Notes: generated from the sequence alone by a model not told the origin. DNA of 64,000 bases from Symbiodinium natans (GCA_905221605.1 CAJNDS010000768.1:697293-761292); one strand, 5' to 3'; positions 31,773 through 42,404 are shown, counted from the stretch's first letter. Numbers and translations: made by a program.

Positions 31773-32029
31773 GGATGGGGTACTAAGATGATACCCCCCC
31801 CCCCCCTGTGGTGTGGGGGTTGGTTTTAGGGTTTTTGGGTTTTTTGGGTTTAGGGTTTAGGGTTTAGGGTTTTAGAGTTTTAGGGTTTTAGGGTTTTAGG
31901 GTATTTAGGGTTTAGGGTTTAGGGTTTAGGGTTTAGGGTTTAGGGTTTAGGGTTTTCCCCGCGGATGGGGTACTAAGATGATACCCCCCCCCCCTGTGGT
32001 GTGGTTGGGGGTTGGTTTTAGGGTTAGGG
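31773..32029. repeat. Duplicated GGATGGGGTACTAAGATGAT module separated by telomere-like DNA
   Basis: GGATGGGGTACTAAGATGAT, a C run and CTGTGGTGTGG occur near 31773 and again near 31964. Between them lies an array of TTTAGGG with TTTTAGGG variants (31827-31957). Module and array appear to have been duplicated together. Confidence 0.85.
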
Positions 32030-32190
32030 TTTAGGGTTCAGGGTTTTAGGGTTTAGGGTTTAAGGTTTAAGACTTAAGGTTTAGGGTTTAGGGTTTTTTA
32101 GGTTTAGGGCTTTAGGGTTTTAGGGTTTAGGGTTTTTAGGGTTTTTAGGGGTTTAGGGTTTGGGTTTAGGGGTTTAGGGTTTAGGGACCG
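32005..32190 (+). repeat. Irregular telomere-like array
   Basis: TTTAGGG mixed with TTTTAGGG, TTAAGGTTTAAGAC and other variants, followed by G runs near 32201 and 32222. Confidence 0.9.
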
Positions 32191-32539
32191 TAGAGTAGAC
32201 TTGGGGGGGGGGGGATACCATGGGGGGGGGGGGGGCCGGGAACGCCCGACGCTGAACCATATAGGCCCTTAAGACCTTGCCAGCAAAGCAGAACACAGTG
32301 TGACTGAGCAAGCCTAGAGTCCTAGAGACGATCTACCCCACTGAGTCCGAGTAGAATACCCGATCAAGATAGATGGTCTTAGAACCCTTGCTTTCCTCAA
32401 TATCGCTCCTTCGAGACTGAGGAGCCTAAAAGGTGCCAGCCACTGACCACGGCGGCCCCGGCAAGCAGCGCCAGGGGAACAAATGCCCAGACACATCCGC
32501 TGCACCACACTCGGTTACCAAGAGTTTCGGCTGCCAGCG

Positions 32540-32632
32540 TGGTTCAGGGTGGTTCAGGGTGGAGCAGGGTGGAGCAGGGCGATTTAGGGTGGTTCAGGGT
32601 GGTTCAGGGTGCAGGGCGATTTAGGGTGGTTT
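32540..32632 (+). repeat. (GGGTGGTTCA)n minisatellite
   Basis: About nine 10-base units, alternating GGGTGGTTCA, GGGTGGAGCA and GCGATTTA variants. Confidence 0.85.
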
Positions 32633-32639
32633 TGGGCTT

Positions 32640-33390
32640 CAGATCGAGTAGCCCGGGAGGCTTTGGGCTTGCCTGCCCAGTTGGAGTCTGCTTTGGGGCC
32701 CGGGGCGTGCGCCATGCCAGCCCAGTTTGGGCATCCGTTTATGGGGGCTGGCTACTCCTAGAAGGGGAGCCTAAACCCAAAAGGTGCCAAAAAACAAGAA
32801 GTCCCCTGGGCTGCCAGGTCAGGGAGCATTACATGGTCATTTGCAGGTGGCTTCTTGGCAGATTCTGGTGTTTTGTGGGGGAAGAGTTGAGGGCACCAAG
32901 GAGGAAGGATGTTTTGGGAAGCATAAGAACGCGGTGAAACAACGGCTGGGCCATCTGAAGACAAATTCCATCCCCTTTTCAGCTCGACATTGACAGCCTG
33001 TCGTCTGCATGGCCCAAGATACTTGGTTCATTTAAACCGGCCCTGTATTGCAATTTGAGTACAAAGCACTCTCCACACATTCGCCAGGAGGCAAGCGCAG
33101 CAGACGGGGGGGGCGCAGAAGCTGCCGATCCCCACAAACTTCCGGCTCAAGCAATAGCAGTGGTACCTCTGTTGAAGCCTACCAAACCCTAAGTCCTAAG
33201 TCCTAAACCCTAAACCCTAAACCCTAAACCCTAACGGAACTTGAAAAAAAACCAAGGGAGTAAGGGTCTCAGGGCTTTCCACTATGAAGAGTCTCTGTGC
33301 TTCCACTGGACGCCGACAACACAAGCAGTACCGGTGCCTGGTCCTCTCAATCATGTCAGGAAGTACGAAACGCAGGACAGCAGAGAAGAG
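32640..33390. other. No convincing gene; one short array
   Basis: Open frames at 32760-33030 on both strands are ambiguous. A CCCTAAA/CCTAAGT array lies at 33184-33234. Confidence 0.4.
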
Positions 33391-33391
33391 A

Positions 33392-33496
33392 AGGGGGTTT
33401 CCGACATTAGGGGGTACCTTATTGGGGTCCTTGTTATAAGAGAATCCTACTATTTGGGGTCTATATTCGGGGTCCCCTATATGTTCGATCCCTAAA
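33392..33496. mobile_element. MITE, family C
   Basis: GGGGGTTTCCGACATTAGGGG at the left and GGGGTCCCCTATATGTTCGA near the right. The interior GGGGTCCTTGTTATAAGAG and TCCTACTATTTGGGGTCTA is shared with the copies at 27, 39 and 42 kb. Confidence 0.8.
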
Positions 33497-33499
33497 CCC

Positions 33500-34715
33500 C
33501 AAAACCCCAAAACCGTCAACCCTAAGCTTTGCTTCGAAGTGGCCTGCAAGCCCAGGTGAAGCCTGGAAGCCACAGAGTTGCCAGAAGCAGCAGCCCTTGC
33601 CAGAGATGTTGGGCTGCCAGTTCCTCGACAACGCGCGGAAAGTGCAGCCGCTGTCAGAACAATCCCTAAACCCTAAACCCTAAACCCTACACCCACATTC
33701 GAACCTAAAATCACCCCCCAACTGATCTCCAGGGCGCTGTCACAGCCGCCGCAAGGCAGAGTGCAAGAGACAACGCGTCCAGGACCCAGTAAACCTGGAC
33801 GCGCTGGGGTCTGCGGCACCAGGATTGTTGGGTTCAAGTTGTGGCCCAAAGACTCAACTGCAGCTCTGCAGCGGCTAGTCTCAGCACAAGGCATCCAAGT
33901 CTTTGCGTAGCAACAGCGCCACACCTGTCCAGGATCACAGATGCCCGATGCGATAATCTCACATGGGAGTTACTTGGACTTTGCGCTTCGAGGTGTCAGG
34001 AACATCAAGGCTTCGACAGCGGGCGTTGGGCTCTCGATGGCTTTCGGTTCTTTGCGTGCCCCACGCATCCAGCAACCTCTGGCCAAGCGATCTCTGCAGG
34101 AAAGCCTGATGCCCACCAAAAATAGGGTATTTTCGGAAACCCTCACTTCACTCTCACACCAAGCGAGGCCCTCTGGTCTACTGGTCTACTGCGCACGACA
34201 GCGATGGCTTGGGAATGATGGCTGGGGCATCAAAGCACACAAAAGGCCTCTCGAACTGCGACTCTCGAAATGCCACAACTCCTGGAGCGCGTCTGGACTT
34301 GCAGCGTTTCAGATGCTCAAGCTTCGCGCATGGCCACGGATGTTGCGACAAGGCCGCTCATGCTTGCAGATTTTGTGGGCAAGCTTTTGGGCCACCCTTC
34401 CCTGCTGGACTTTGGGCCCCGAAGTTCGAGTTCCATGGACCCTCAACCCTCTCAGTACACTGCCACACTGCACAAGAACCTACATGTTTCGACATCTTCA
34501 TGCACGACCCCGCAACTACGGACCAAACTGCTGGGAGCTGCCCTAGCCTTAACCCTAAACCCTAAACCCTGAAGTTGCCTAAAACAGTGGCTAACTCCAG
34601 TCGAATGCAGCGGAGTGTCGCGGATGTGTCACCTCACCTGGAGGCCAGGCGACGATTCCCAGATTCCCAAAAGGGCAGCCGGTCTCCGAGAGTTCTTGAG
34701 GAATAAGAGCTTATG
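33500..34715. other. Open but ambiguous sequence
   Basis: From 33840 to 34570 three plus-strand frames stay open for 100-200 codons, and the interval ends in a CCCTAAA array. Because several frames are open together and none has a domain or clear splice sites, I do not call a gene. A CCCTAAA array lies at 33665-33690. Confidence 0.35.
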
Positions 34716-34822
34716 CTTCCGATGTTCCCCCTTGTACTAACAGTCCCAAATAGGGATTCTACTAGGGGGTACTATAATCCTTATTGGGGACTGTTAGTAG
34801 AATTGAGGGGGAACATCCCAAG
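34716..34822. mobile_element. MITE, family B
   Basis: Left GATGTTCCCCCTTGTACTAA and right GAGGGGGAACATCCCAAG, with internal CAGTCCCAAATAGGGATTCT. It is read into by an open frame from the right (see next feature). Confidence 0.9.
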
Positions 34823-35334
34823 TATGTGCATGTATGCGTGCGTACACGGAGAAGTGACATGATGGCATCGAGCGGCCCATAAGCCTGCACTCGTGCCCAG
34901 CAATGCAAGGAATCCAAGCTTCCTTGCAAGGCAATGTCATGGTGCTGTTCTTTGCAAACATCTTGAGCTGCTTCCGACAGTATGCCCAGGAAGATTGCGC
35001 ATACTGTGGTTGCCATTGTTTCGGCACAGACGCATGAGGAGGTAAAGCGAAAAGTCACAACGTCAGCAACAATGGCAGAAACGAACGCTGCACCAAACAC
35101 CATACCTGCATAAACAGATCGAAAGGTCAAGCCTGCAAAAGATTGAAACATTTCTGCTTCTGCAAATAGAGTTACCCGTTTTCGTGGCTGAATTGCTTCT
35201 ATCATGAGTGGGGTACGAACTAGGGTGTCCCCACTTTCCGGAAATGCCCATAGTTCATGGCCGGCCCGTAATCTTCCAATTAGATCAAGTCCAAAAATAA
35301 GCTCGTGCCCAGGCCACGAAGTCAACCCCTTCAA
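34762..35334 (-). CDS. Weak open frame ending inside a MITE, unknown product
   Basis: A 190-codon minus-strand frame without a proper ATG start (the first in-frame codon of this span is TTG). It includes GRLRAGHELWAFPESGDTLV and a hydrophobic stretch, SVYAGMVFGAAFVSAIVADV, that could span a membrane. The last ~20 codons are the family B element, which supplies the stop. It may be an exon fragment, a decayed gene or a chance frame. Confidence 0.25.
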   Translation of the reverse strand: MKGLTSWPGHELIFGLDLIGRLRAGHELWAFPESGDTLVRTPLMIEAIQPRKRVTLFAEAEMFQSFAGLTFRSVYAGMVFGAAFVSAIVADVVTFRFTSSCVCAETMATTVCAIFLGILSEAAQDVCKEQHHDIALQGSLDSLHCWARVQAYGPLDAIMSLLRVRTHTCTYLGCSPSILLTVPNKDYSTP

Positions 35335-35339
35335 TTTAT

Positions 35340-35920
35340 TCCGCTGCTCCTACAGGAACCAGCAGCTGGAAACAATCATGTGCCGTGGATGCTCCCCACC
35401 TACATAGAAGTCATAGCAGCTGGCCGAAATAGTTGCCGGGCCCTGTCAGCACCCCAACGCTCATAGAGCTCTCCACTCCAGCGTCCCTGACCCTGACACT
35501 ACAAAGAATGATGAAGAGGCAAAAGGAGGGACTCCTTGAAGGGAGCCTTAGTCTTATTCCCCTATACACCCCCCGAAAAAGGTTCCGTGTCGCCGTGTCA
35601 ACAGTCCCCCCTCCCCCCCAAAAGAAGAAAAAGGAGAACCACCAAAAAACCCTAAACCCTGAACCCCACCGACCCCAACCACAGGGGGGGCCGGGGGGGT
35701 ACCATACCACAGTGGGTGGGGGCGGGGAGATTGGGCGAGACTGCACCACATACACCCAGAAGACTCCTAAATAACCCCCCCACGTCCCTTGCAAGAGTCC
35801 CTCCAATAGTTTCTTGACATGAAGTGTTGCAGCAGAAGCATCGTGGCCCCATGGCTCACTCCTTCGGCCCTCCGAAGGCCCATCGACCAACGCTGCATTC
35901 GTCATGGTAAGCCATGTGGG
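35340..35920. other. No gene called
   Basis: A C/G-rich low-complexity patch at 35600-35730 contains ACCATACCACAGTGGGTGGG, resembling sequence near 62.7 kb. Long frames here cross that patch. Confidence 0.4.
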
Positions 35921-35922
35921 TG

Positions 35923-36004
35923 GTGTCAAAATTATAATCCCTTTTTGGGGTACCCTACATAGTAGCTGCCGTAGTTTCATAGGGATTTTGACAGCCACCC
36001 CATG
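35923..36004. mobile_element. Foldback element (CATGTGGGTGGTGTC ends)
   Basis: Left CATGTGGGTGGTGTCAAAAT, right ATTTTGACAGCCACCCCATG, with AATCCCT and AGGGATT inside. About 82 bp and a single copy. Confidence 0.75.
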
Positions 36005-36119
36005 TGCTTGCTGATTCTTCCCCGTGGTGGAACTATCATGGCTTGCGGAAGGAATGCAAAACATCACAATACCAAATATGGAACAAACTTCTTTTAACAG
36101 GAACATAAACAAGAAGAAC

Positions 36120-36295
36120 ATCCACATACACAGGAGCAAATAATAAACTAGAAACTACTTTAAACAAATAACAACATAATCGTACATACATACATGGCGT
36201 ACATACCTTGCATACAGTGCACGCGTTGCATACATGCACACATGCCCACATGCCCACATGCATACACGCATGCTCAGGCGAACAGACATAGTTTC
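36120..36295. repeat. ACATACAT/CATGCACAC-rich low complexity
   Basis: Imperfect ATACATACATG units. Cys/Val/His-rich frames are derived from it. Confidence 0.8.
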
Positions 36296-36355
36296 GCATT
36301 CCGAGCCTGCCATTCGCGCAACTGCCCGCCCTCTACTATTGGCTTTCGTTGAGGC

Positions 36356-36566
36356 AACCCTAAACGCTAAACCCTAAACCCTAAACCCTAAACCCTAAGC
36401 CTTGGCAATAAGATTTATCTGGGCGCGCCTGAGGGTGGAATCATCGCGTGGGTTCGGACACTCACGCTGAGGTAGAGCACCAGCAGCGCCTTTCTTTCGG
36501 AGGGCTCTTAGCAGGCTTCGAGCTAAACCCTAAACCCTAAACCCTAAACCCTAAACCCTAAACCTT
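36356..36566 (-). repeat. Two CCCTAAA arrays
   Basis: Arrays at 36356-36400 and 36522-36566, separated by about 120 unique bases. Confidence 0.9.
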
Positions 36567-36644
36567 CTGGTTTAGGGCATCAGACTTTAGGGAAGGAAGC
36601 TGTTCTGAGTTCGGAACCTGCAGGGGCTCTTCATGGCTTGAAGC

Positions 36645-36900
36645 CCTAGACCCTAAACCCTTCAACCCTCAACCCTAAAACCTTAAACCCTGAGCCTTAA
36701 ACCCTTCAACCCTGAACCCTTAAACCCTAAACCCTAAACCCTAAACCCTAAACCCTCAACCCTAAACCCTTAAACCCTGAACCCTTAAACCCTTAAACCC
36801 TTAGACCCTTAAACCCTTAAACCCTTAGACCCTTAAACCCTTAAACCCTTAAACCCTTAAACCCTGAACCTTAAACCCTTAACCCTAAGCCCTGTACCCT
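36645..36900 (-). repeat. 8-mer telomere-like variant array (CCCTTAAA)n
   Basis: Mostly CCCTTAAA with CCCTGAA, CCCTCAA and CCCTTAGA interruptions and some standard CCCTAAA. It is the reverse-complement partner of the array at 37017-37221. Confidence 0.95.
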
Positions 36901-37016
36901 GGAGGCAGGTCTCCTCCAAAGAGCTCCGCGGCAAGGCGACAGACAGAGTCATCGAGCGCACGTCGCTGTCGGACTGTCCTTCCTTGGATGTCCCGGCTGT
37001 ATGATTCGGGGGCTTA

Positions 37017-37221
37017 AGGATTAGGGTTCAGGGTTCAGGGTTTAGGGTTTAAGGGTTTAAGGGTTTAAGGGTTTAAGGGTTTAAGGGTTTAAGGGTTCAA
37101 GGGTCTAAGGGTCTAAGGGTCTAAGGGTTTAAGGGTTTAAGGGTTTAAGGGTTTAAGGGTTTAAGGGTTTAAGGGTTTAAGGGTTTAAGGGTTTAAGGGT
37201 TTAAGGGTTTAAGGGTTTAGG
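37017..37221 (+). repeat. 8-mer telomere-like variant array (TTTAAGGG)n, inverted partner
   Basis: About 24 units of TTTAAGGG with a cluster of TCTAAGGG near 37100-37120, mirroring the CCCTTAGA cluster of the left array. About 115 unique bases separate the two arms. Confidence 0.95.
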
Positions 37222-38866
37222 GCTTTTTCTGAAGAGGTTGCTTAGGGATTAGCAGCAGCTTCGGGTCGCTGTCCAGTTTCGCTGCGTTCCCTGAAAGGGT
37301 CGCAAGGTTGGAGGATGTGGGCGGGCAATCCCTGAACCCTAAACCCTAAACCCTAGGGCCCTAAACCCTAAACCCTCATGTTCCTGAAGCCCAAGCCCTC
37401 CGCAGGTGTCCCCCTCAACCCTTCACAGGACACTGAACAGTGCACCCGATTCTTTGGGACATTGTCACACGAGTTTAGGGTTTAAGGCACACCAGAATAA
37501 GGCACCCTTTTTGGGGGTTGGTTACTTTTGGAGGAGCCTAGAAACACAAAAAGGGCAAAAGGGTACCACTAAATTACCAAGCGACAAACCCTCAAAGGCC
37601 CTAAACCCAGACTGGTTCAGAGCCTCAGGGCTTTAGGATGCTTGGGGCTCCCAAGCTCCCGGGAGATCGCAGATCGCAACACCTCCACCTCCACCCACAA
37701 CCCAGAACAAACTCAATCTCCAAGGCTGCGTTTGTGCTGCGCAGAGGCACTCGGCCAAGAATTTGAGGGGTTGAGGGGTTTGGGCACAGGCGAGTGGCGG
37801 CGGAAGCGGAGTAGTCCAAGGTTTCGCAGTCAGACCTGCAAGCGGCTATCGGTTCCGGGGTCGGCCTTGCTTTCTCTTGTGGAGGCGAGTAGCTTGGCTC
37901 CTGCAGCACGATTGTTTGATTTAAAGTTTAACGACTTCACTGGCAGATGTTGACTCCAAAGTACGGTCCCTTGTGAGGTTCCTGTTCTATTGAAACACGT
38001 CCTCTACCTACGACTCAGAAAAAGTGCACATGCAGTCGCCTCAGGAACTTATGCTTGGAACAAAGCTTACTTAGTAGGGAGTTAGGGCACAGTAGGTGGC
38101 CGATATCGTTTCTTCAAACAAACGCCGAGGCCAGTGCGAGCTGCTTCGAGCCTCATTGCCTAGAGCCCCATGCCGATCTCGAAATCTGCGCAGCCATACC
38201 CAAAGCACATTGGGGTCTTGGGACGCGAATTAAAAGAGGGTTAGGGCTTAGGGCTTAGGGTTCAGAAGGACCTCGCGCCCCAGCCCCAAGAGACTTTCAA
38301 TGCCAAGTTGGTCGGACCGAATAGCCAGCCTCACGATCACCGCGTGCTTGAAACTGAGCGGCCTCGGCGCAACCCTTTGCGTGGCCCCTGGGTAGCCCAC
38401 TAACCAGATTATAAGACTTTATAAGGGAACCTTGAACCAAGTCCCTTTTAGTGAGTGGCCCTCTTGATGAGAAACTCTGCCGCCAAGACAGCGGGCCTGC
38501 GGTAAGGCGCGTCGGGAAAAGAAGGACACACCTCCTTTGTCCTCGGCCGGCCTAGCCCATGGTCCGCTCACCTCCGCCTATGAAGCCTCATGGACCCTCA
38601 AAGAACCCCCCCGGCCCCCCATAACCCCCGCTGAAAAATCCCCGATCGTGGGGAGTGCGGAACCCCTTCTGGTCCCCCTGCATGGACTTCTGCCATGAAC
38701 GCCGATGGACATCACATCAGCTCCCATAACCTCATGGACCCCCTTTCTGGCCCTCTGTGGACCCTCACTCTATGGACCTCCTTGAGACACCTTCACGGAC
38801 CCCTTCTGCGTAGACTGCATGGAAAAACCATGTGCGCCAGGCCGAGCCGGCGCGCTGGCATTGGTA
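37222..38866. other. Gene-poor stretch
   Basis: A short CCCTAAA array at 37337-37376. A 103-codon plus frame at 37642-37953 has no recognisable domain. Imperfect repeats of ATGGACCCC appear between 38575 and 38815. A weak foldback (GCCCACTAAC / TTTTAGTGAGTGGCC) lies at 38396-38460. Confidence 0.4.
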
Positions 38867-38974
38867 TGGGGGTTTCCGAAGGTAGGGGCACCTTTTTGGG
38901 GTCCGTATTGTAAGGAGCTCCGACGATTTATTTGGGGATCTAGATTGGGGGTACCCTATTTTCGTAAACCCCCC
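38867..38974. mobile_element. MITE, family C
   Basis: Both ends are preserved: GGGGGTTTCCGAAGGTAGGGG and CCCTATTTTCGTAAACCCCC. Interior TTTTTGGGGTCCGTATTGTAAGG. This copy defines the family's terminal inverted repeats. Confidence 0.85.
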
Positions 38975-40430
38975 GTATTCTCAAAGGGACAGACTACAGA
39001 AGCTGATCTGTGAACCCCCTCCCTAAGCCTAACCTACAAGCCTGTAAGGAGAAGCAAACCCTGAACCTTTTTTCTGAAACCCTGCAGGAGCTCTGATTGG
39101 GGCAGATTCAGCCCAAGGCTCAAGCAGTGCGCCTCCGTGATTTCACCAGGCTCGAAGTCGATCTCGATCCTTCCCCAGGTGTTCTTTCTTGCCACCCGCA
39201 CTTAGTCTCCCATGCTCTCGCACAACTCCGCAGGGACATATCGAGGAATCACTTCAACACTGCGCTCCTGCCTCTCCCCTCATCTACCCCTCAGAAGCAT
39301 ATGAATACCAACGCACCTGACAGCCGCGTGATCTAGGTAGGAAGGCAGAGCCAGTCAAGACAAAACATACCGCAATCCCAGGCAGGGCTTAGGCTTTAGG
39401 GATTTGCATGTACGTAATATGTATGTATGCATGTATGTATGTATGTGTGTATGTGTGTGTGTATGTATGTATGTATAAGTATGTATAACCATGTATATAT
39501 ATATATATATACATATAGGAAAGTTTGGAGTCTTTTCAGGGTTGGGATGTGAGGGGGGCTTCGGGGAATTTAGGGAGCATCAGCCCTTTTGGGGCCTCAA
39601 TCATAGTACGCCTTATCAGTACAACACAAAAAGCCCACAGTGTGGTCAACTTACGTCAACCCCCGATGCTCCACCATGGTTTATTAGCAGTTTATTGGGC
39701 TTGGAAACTGAAGTTGCTCGTGGCCCGTTTCGAACAATGCAAAGGTCGGATGTGTAGTATCGCACTGAGGGTTTCTGCAGTACCGGGGCTGGGGTGTCTC
39801 AGATGTGAGGGTGCGGGGTTCGAGGATAGATCCGCCAGCATCCGCCCTAACTAACCCTCTTCTGACGCTTCTGCCACCAAAAGCTGCCGAAAAACAGCCC
39901 AGCCGCGTCCTCCCCCGGCCCTGCAGGCGAAGTGACGTCACACGCCCCGGCCCCATCTCCAGCGTTTGTTGTCCTCAGAGAAAGGTTTCCCGATTCCCGG
40001 CTGGAAGAACCCGAATCTTCGAAGGAACCGTCCTGCAAGCCTTGTATCGCTGCTGGCTTTTAGGGATTAGGGTCGACTGCTGAGAGCGGCTTTGGAGGCT
40101 GGGAGCTCCGGTCCCCCCAAGAACCTTGACCTGGCACTCTCTCAGCCTATTCGAACATACCTTCTTCCCAAACGGAACAAGGAAACCCAGAAGGTGTAAG
40201 GTTCAACTTCTAGCGGTTGAGAAGACAGCCTACAAGCGACTCCCGGAACCTCTGGAGAACCTGACCTGCGAGCCGGAATCTCTTTGAAGATGCATGCGCA
40301 GCGAGGTGGATCCAAAAGAAGAAACGATTCGTATCCCCAGGGCCGACAGAAGGCACTAACGTTGGGTCAAGTGTCCATCCATGCTGACCAGAGCAAGCAA
40401 GCGAAGAGGATCCTCTTGCCTTCCAGCTTT
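38975..40430. other. Gene-poor stretch
   Basis: CCCTGCAG|GAGCTCTG near 39088 resembles a plus-strand 3' splice site, but the following frames are ambiguous. A GTATGTATG microsatellite covers 39405-39515. Nothing else is supported. Confidence 0.4.
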
Positions 40431-40433
40431 TCG

Positions 40434-40562
40434 GGTTCAGGTTTAGGGTTTAGGGTTTAGGGTTTAGGATTTAGGGTTTAGGGTTTAGGGTTTAGGGTTT
40501 GGGGTTTAGGGTTTAGGGTTTAGGGTTTAGGGTTTAGGGTTTAGGGTTTAGGGTTTAGGGTT
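40434..40562 (+). repeat. Telomere-like TTTAGGG array abutting a truncated MITE
   Basis: About seventeen units, mostly perfect, ending directly at the truncated left side of a family B element. Confidence 0.97.
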
Positions 40563-40658
40563 CACCCCTGTATAAACGATCCTCAATAGGGATTCTCATA
40601 CGGGGGGGTTACTGTAATCCCCATTAAGGACTGTTGGTGTAAGGGGGGACATCCCAAG
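40563..40658. mobile_element. MITE family B, left terminus missing
   Basis: The interior (CAATAGGGATTCTCATACGG) and right end (GTGTAAGGGGGGACATCCCAAG) are intact. The left end has lost CTTGGGATGTTC; TTTAGGGTTC joins directly to ACCCCTGTATAAAC. Confidence 0.85.
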
Positions 40659-40899
40659 GTTCAGGGTTTAGGGCATCTCTTCTCGGGCCCGGGACGCTTC
40701 GTCCGCTTTAGGGCTCTGGGTGTTTTGTCTTCGGCTCCTCACTGGAGACGGGGTCGTCCCGGGATGGCCCTCAAAATACTCTGAAGAAGATTCCTAAATC
40801 TGCCTCCTAAGCCCAAAAGGGTGTAATCTGAAAGTAACCTAAGGAACCCCTTTTGCAGCTTTGTCCTGGGCGCCATGGCCTTCTAAACCCCAAGATGGA

Positions 40900-41385
40900 T
40901 TACCAGTATCTCTGAGCCCTCCGCCGCGCGAGCACAGACAGGTCCTGAGGCTTCGTGCTTCTTTGAGACTCGAAGTTACCGGGTTTCAGGCTTGTGGTTT
41001 TTGTAAAGATTGAGGCCTGAGGTTCGTCCATGAGACCTACACTTCTTGGGGACTTCGGCTCGTCGGGCGCAGGGGTGGCAACCCGGTCCATGCCGGAGAG
41101 CATGGGCTCGGGCACACCGGGAGTATTTCTAATTGGGGTCCCCTTAACAGTAAAAATTCGCACGAATCCAACTATGGCACGAGAAGAAGTGCTTAGACGC
41201 CCCCCAACACAAACTTGCAGCACTGGCATCGCTCCTGCTTGAGTGTCAATTTGTCGGTGCTGTACAGGAGGTGCACCCTGCGCATGCAGCCCGGCGCAGA
41301 ACGCACAGCTAACGCGCCAGGGCCGACTGATTATGCTCAAGGTTCCCACGAGCCTGGGAATCTGCTCCTTATGAGGAGGGCTCAT
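40900..41385 (-). CDS. Hypothetical protein, 161 residues
   Basis: An ATG-started frame with no overlap to repeats. It begins MSPPHKEQIPRLVGTLSIIS. The C-terminal half is Pro/Ser/Lys-rich and probably disordered, including TPIRNTPGVPEPMLSG and STKPQDLSVLARRRAQRYW. There is no transmembrane segment or recognised domain. An antisense plus-strand frame of 70 codons also exists but is shorter. The length is modestly above chance for this base composition. Confidence 0.3.
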   Translation of the reverse strand: MSPPHKEQIPRLVGTLSIISRPWRVSCAFCAGLHAQGAPPVQHRQIDTQAGAMPVLQVCVGGRLSTSSRAIVGFVRIFTVKGTPIRNTPGVPEPMLSGMDRVATPAPDEPKSPRSVGLMDEPQASIFTKTTSLKPGNFESQRSTKPQDLSVLARRRAQRYW

Positions 41386-41399
41386 GGCTGTATACCCGG

Positions 41400-42090
41400 C
41401 CTGCCCCCATCCCCCCCCCCCAGCGCCGCCTCTGTACAGAGACTGTCATAGTCTGCGCGACCTGGATCACCAGATCCTGAACTGTCGGCACGTCGGGCGG
41501 ACAGACCTCCTTGTCCTTAGCCCATCTGGCCCAAATCATCATTTCACCACTTTTTAGCGATGCGGGTGGTATGTATGTGTACATACATACATACATCATG
41601 CATGCATGCATACATATATATATATATATGCATATACAAGTTTGTCAAATTCAGGGTTCCTACAATACAGCTGTAGACTATAGTATTTGGCGCTGCCCAG
41701 AATTCACAGCCTTGTGCACGACACGGAATCTCCGCCCAGCAACCCTGCAAGCGCAACACCCGAAGGCTACTGCTGCGGTGCACAGCCGTGTTTAGGAAGG
41801 CTTCAGGCGCAAGGGTTAGGGTTTAGGGTTTAGGGCTTAAGGTTAGGGGTTAGGGTTTGGGGCTTATAGGGTTTCGGGTTTAGGGCGATGGTAAGTGCAG
41901 CACACTGCCTCAACCCTCGGCCAAGCTGCGAAGAGAAGCTGGCCGCTCAGAGCGACCACTTGGAGGGTGAACGGCTGGGAAACTCCAAGGAGCTGCGCAG
42001 AATCAGGCTCGGGCCTGACGTGAGAAGGACAGCTTTCTCTTTCTCCGAAGATCGGGTTTGGTGTTTAGGGCTTAGGGTTTAGGGTTAGGG
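41400..42090. other. No gene called
   Basis: A CATA/TATA microsatellite at 41575-41640, and a telomere-like patch at 41810-41890 with GGTTAGGGTTTGGGG variants. Confidence 0.45.
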
Positions 42091-42092
42091 TT

Positions 42093-42171
42093 GGGTACTT
42101 TGTTTGGGGTCCTGTTTATAAGGGGATCCTACTATTCGGGGGTCTATATTGGCGGTCCCCTATTTTCATAA
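42093..42171. mobile_element. MITE family C, left terminus replaced by telomere-like DNA
   Basis: The right arm GGTCCCCTATTTTCATAAATCCCC and the interior GGATCCTACTATTCGGGGGT are family C. The left terminal repeat is absent, and TTTAGGGTTAGGGTTGGG adjoins instead. Confidence 0.75.
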
Positions 42172-42404
42172 ATCCCCATTTTCTGTGACAGATCAAACAT
42201 CCTGGTTTTGAACCGGCGCAGGTGCGACTAGCATTACGATGTGGGCGCAGCCCGTTTTTGACCTGAGGACCATGGGGTTTCTTTTTTGGGGCTGGAGCCT
42301 TTACTCAAGCACGCAATCCGGCTTCGCTGTCAGTGCTTGCTGGGCCCGGGGCCCAGGGAACAAGCTTAGCAAGCAAAATTCGTAAAACAACGGCGAGGAA
42401 AAAC

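Noticed and set aside
31434-31829. Proline-rich and glycine-rich open frames
   Set aside because: Translations of the 110-bp C tract on either strand.
33841-34572. 201-codon plus frame and two overlapping frames
   Set aside because: Three frames are open together, none has a domain or clear splice border, and one ends in LNPKP, the translation of CCCTAAA repeats.
39810-39835. GGGGTTCGAGGATAG as a tRNA B box
   Set aside because: The B-box end does not fit (no closing CC), and no A box or cloverleaf lies upstream.
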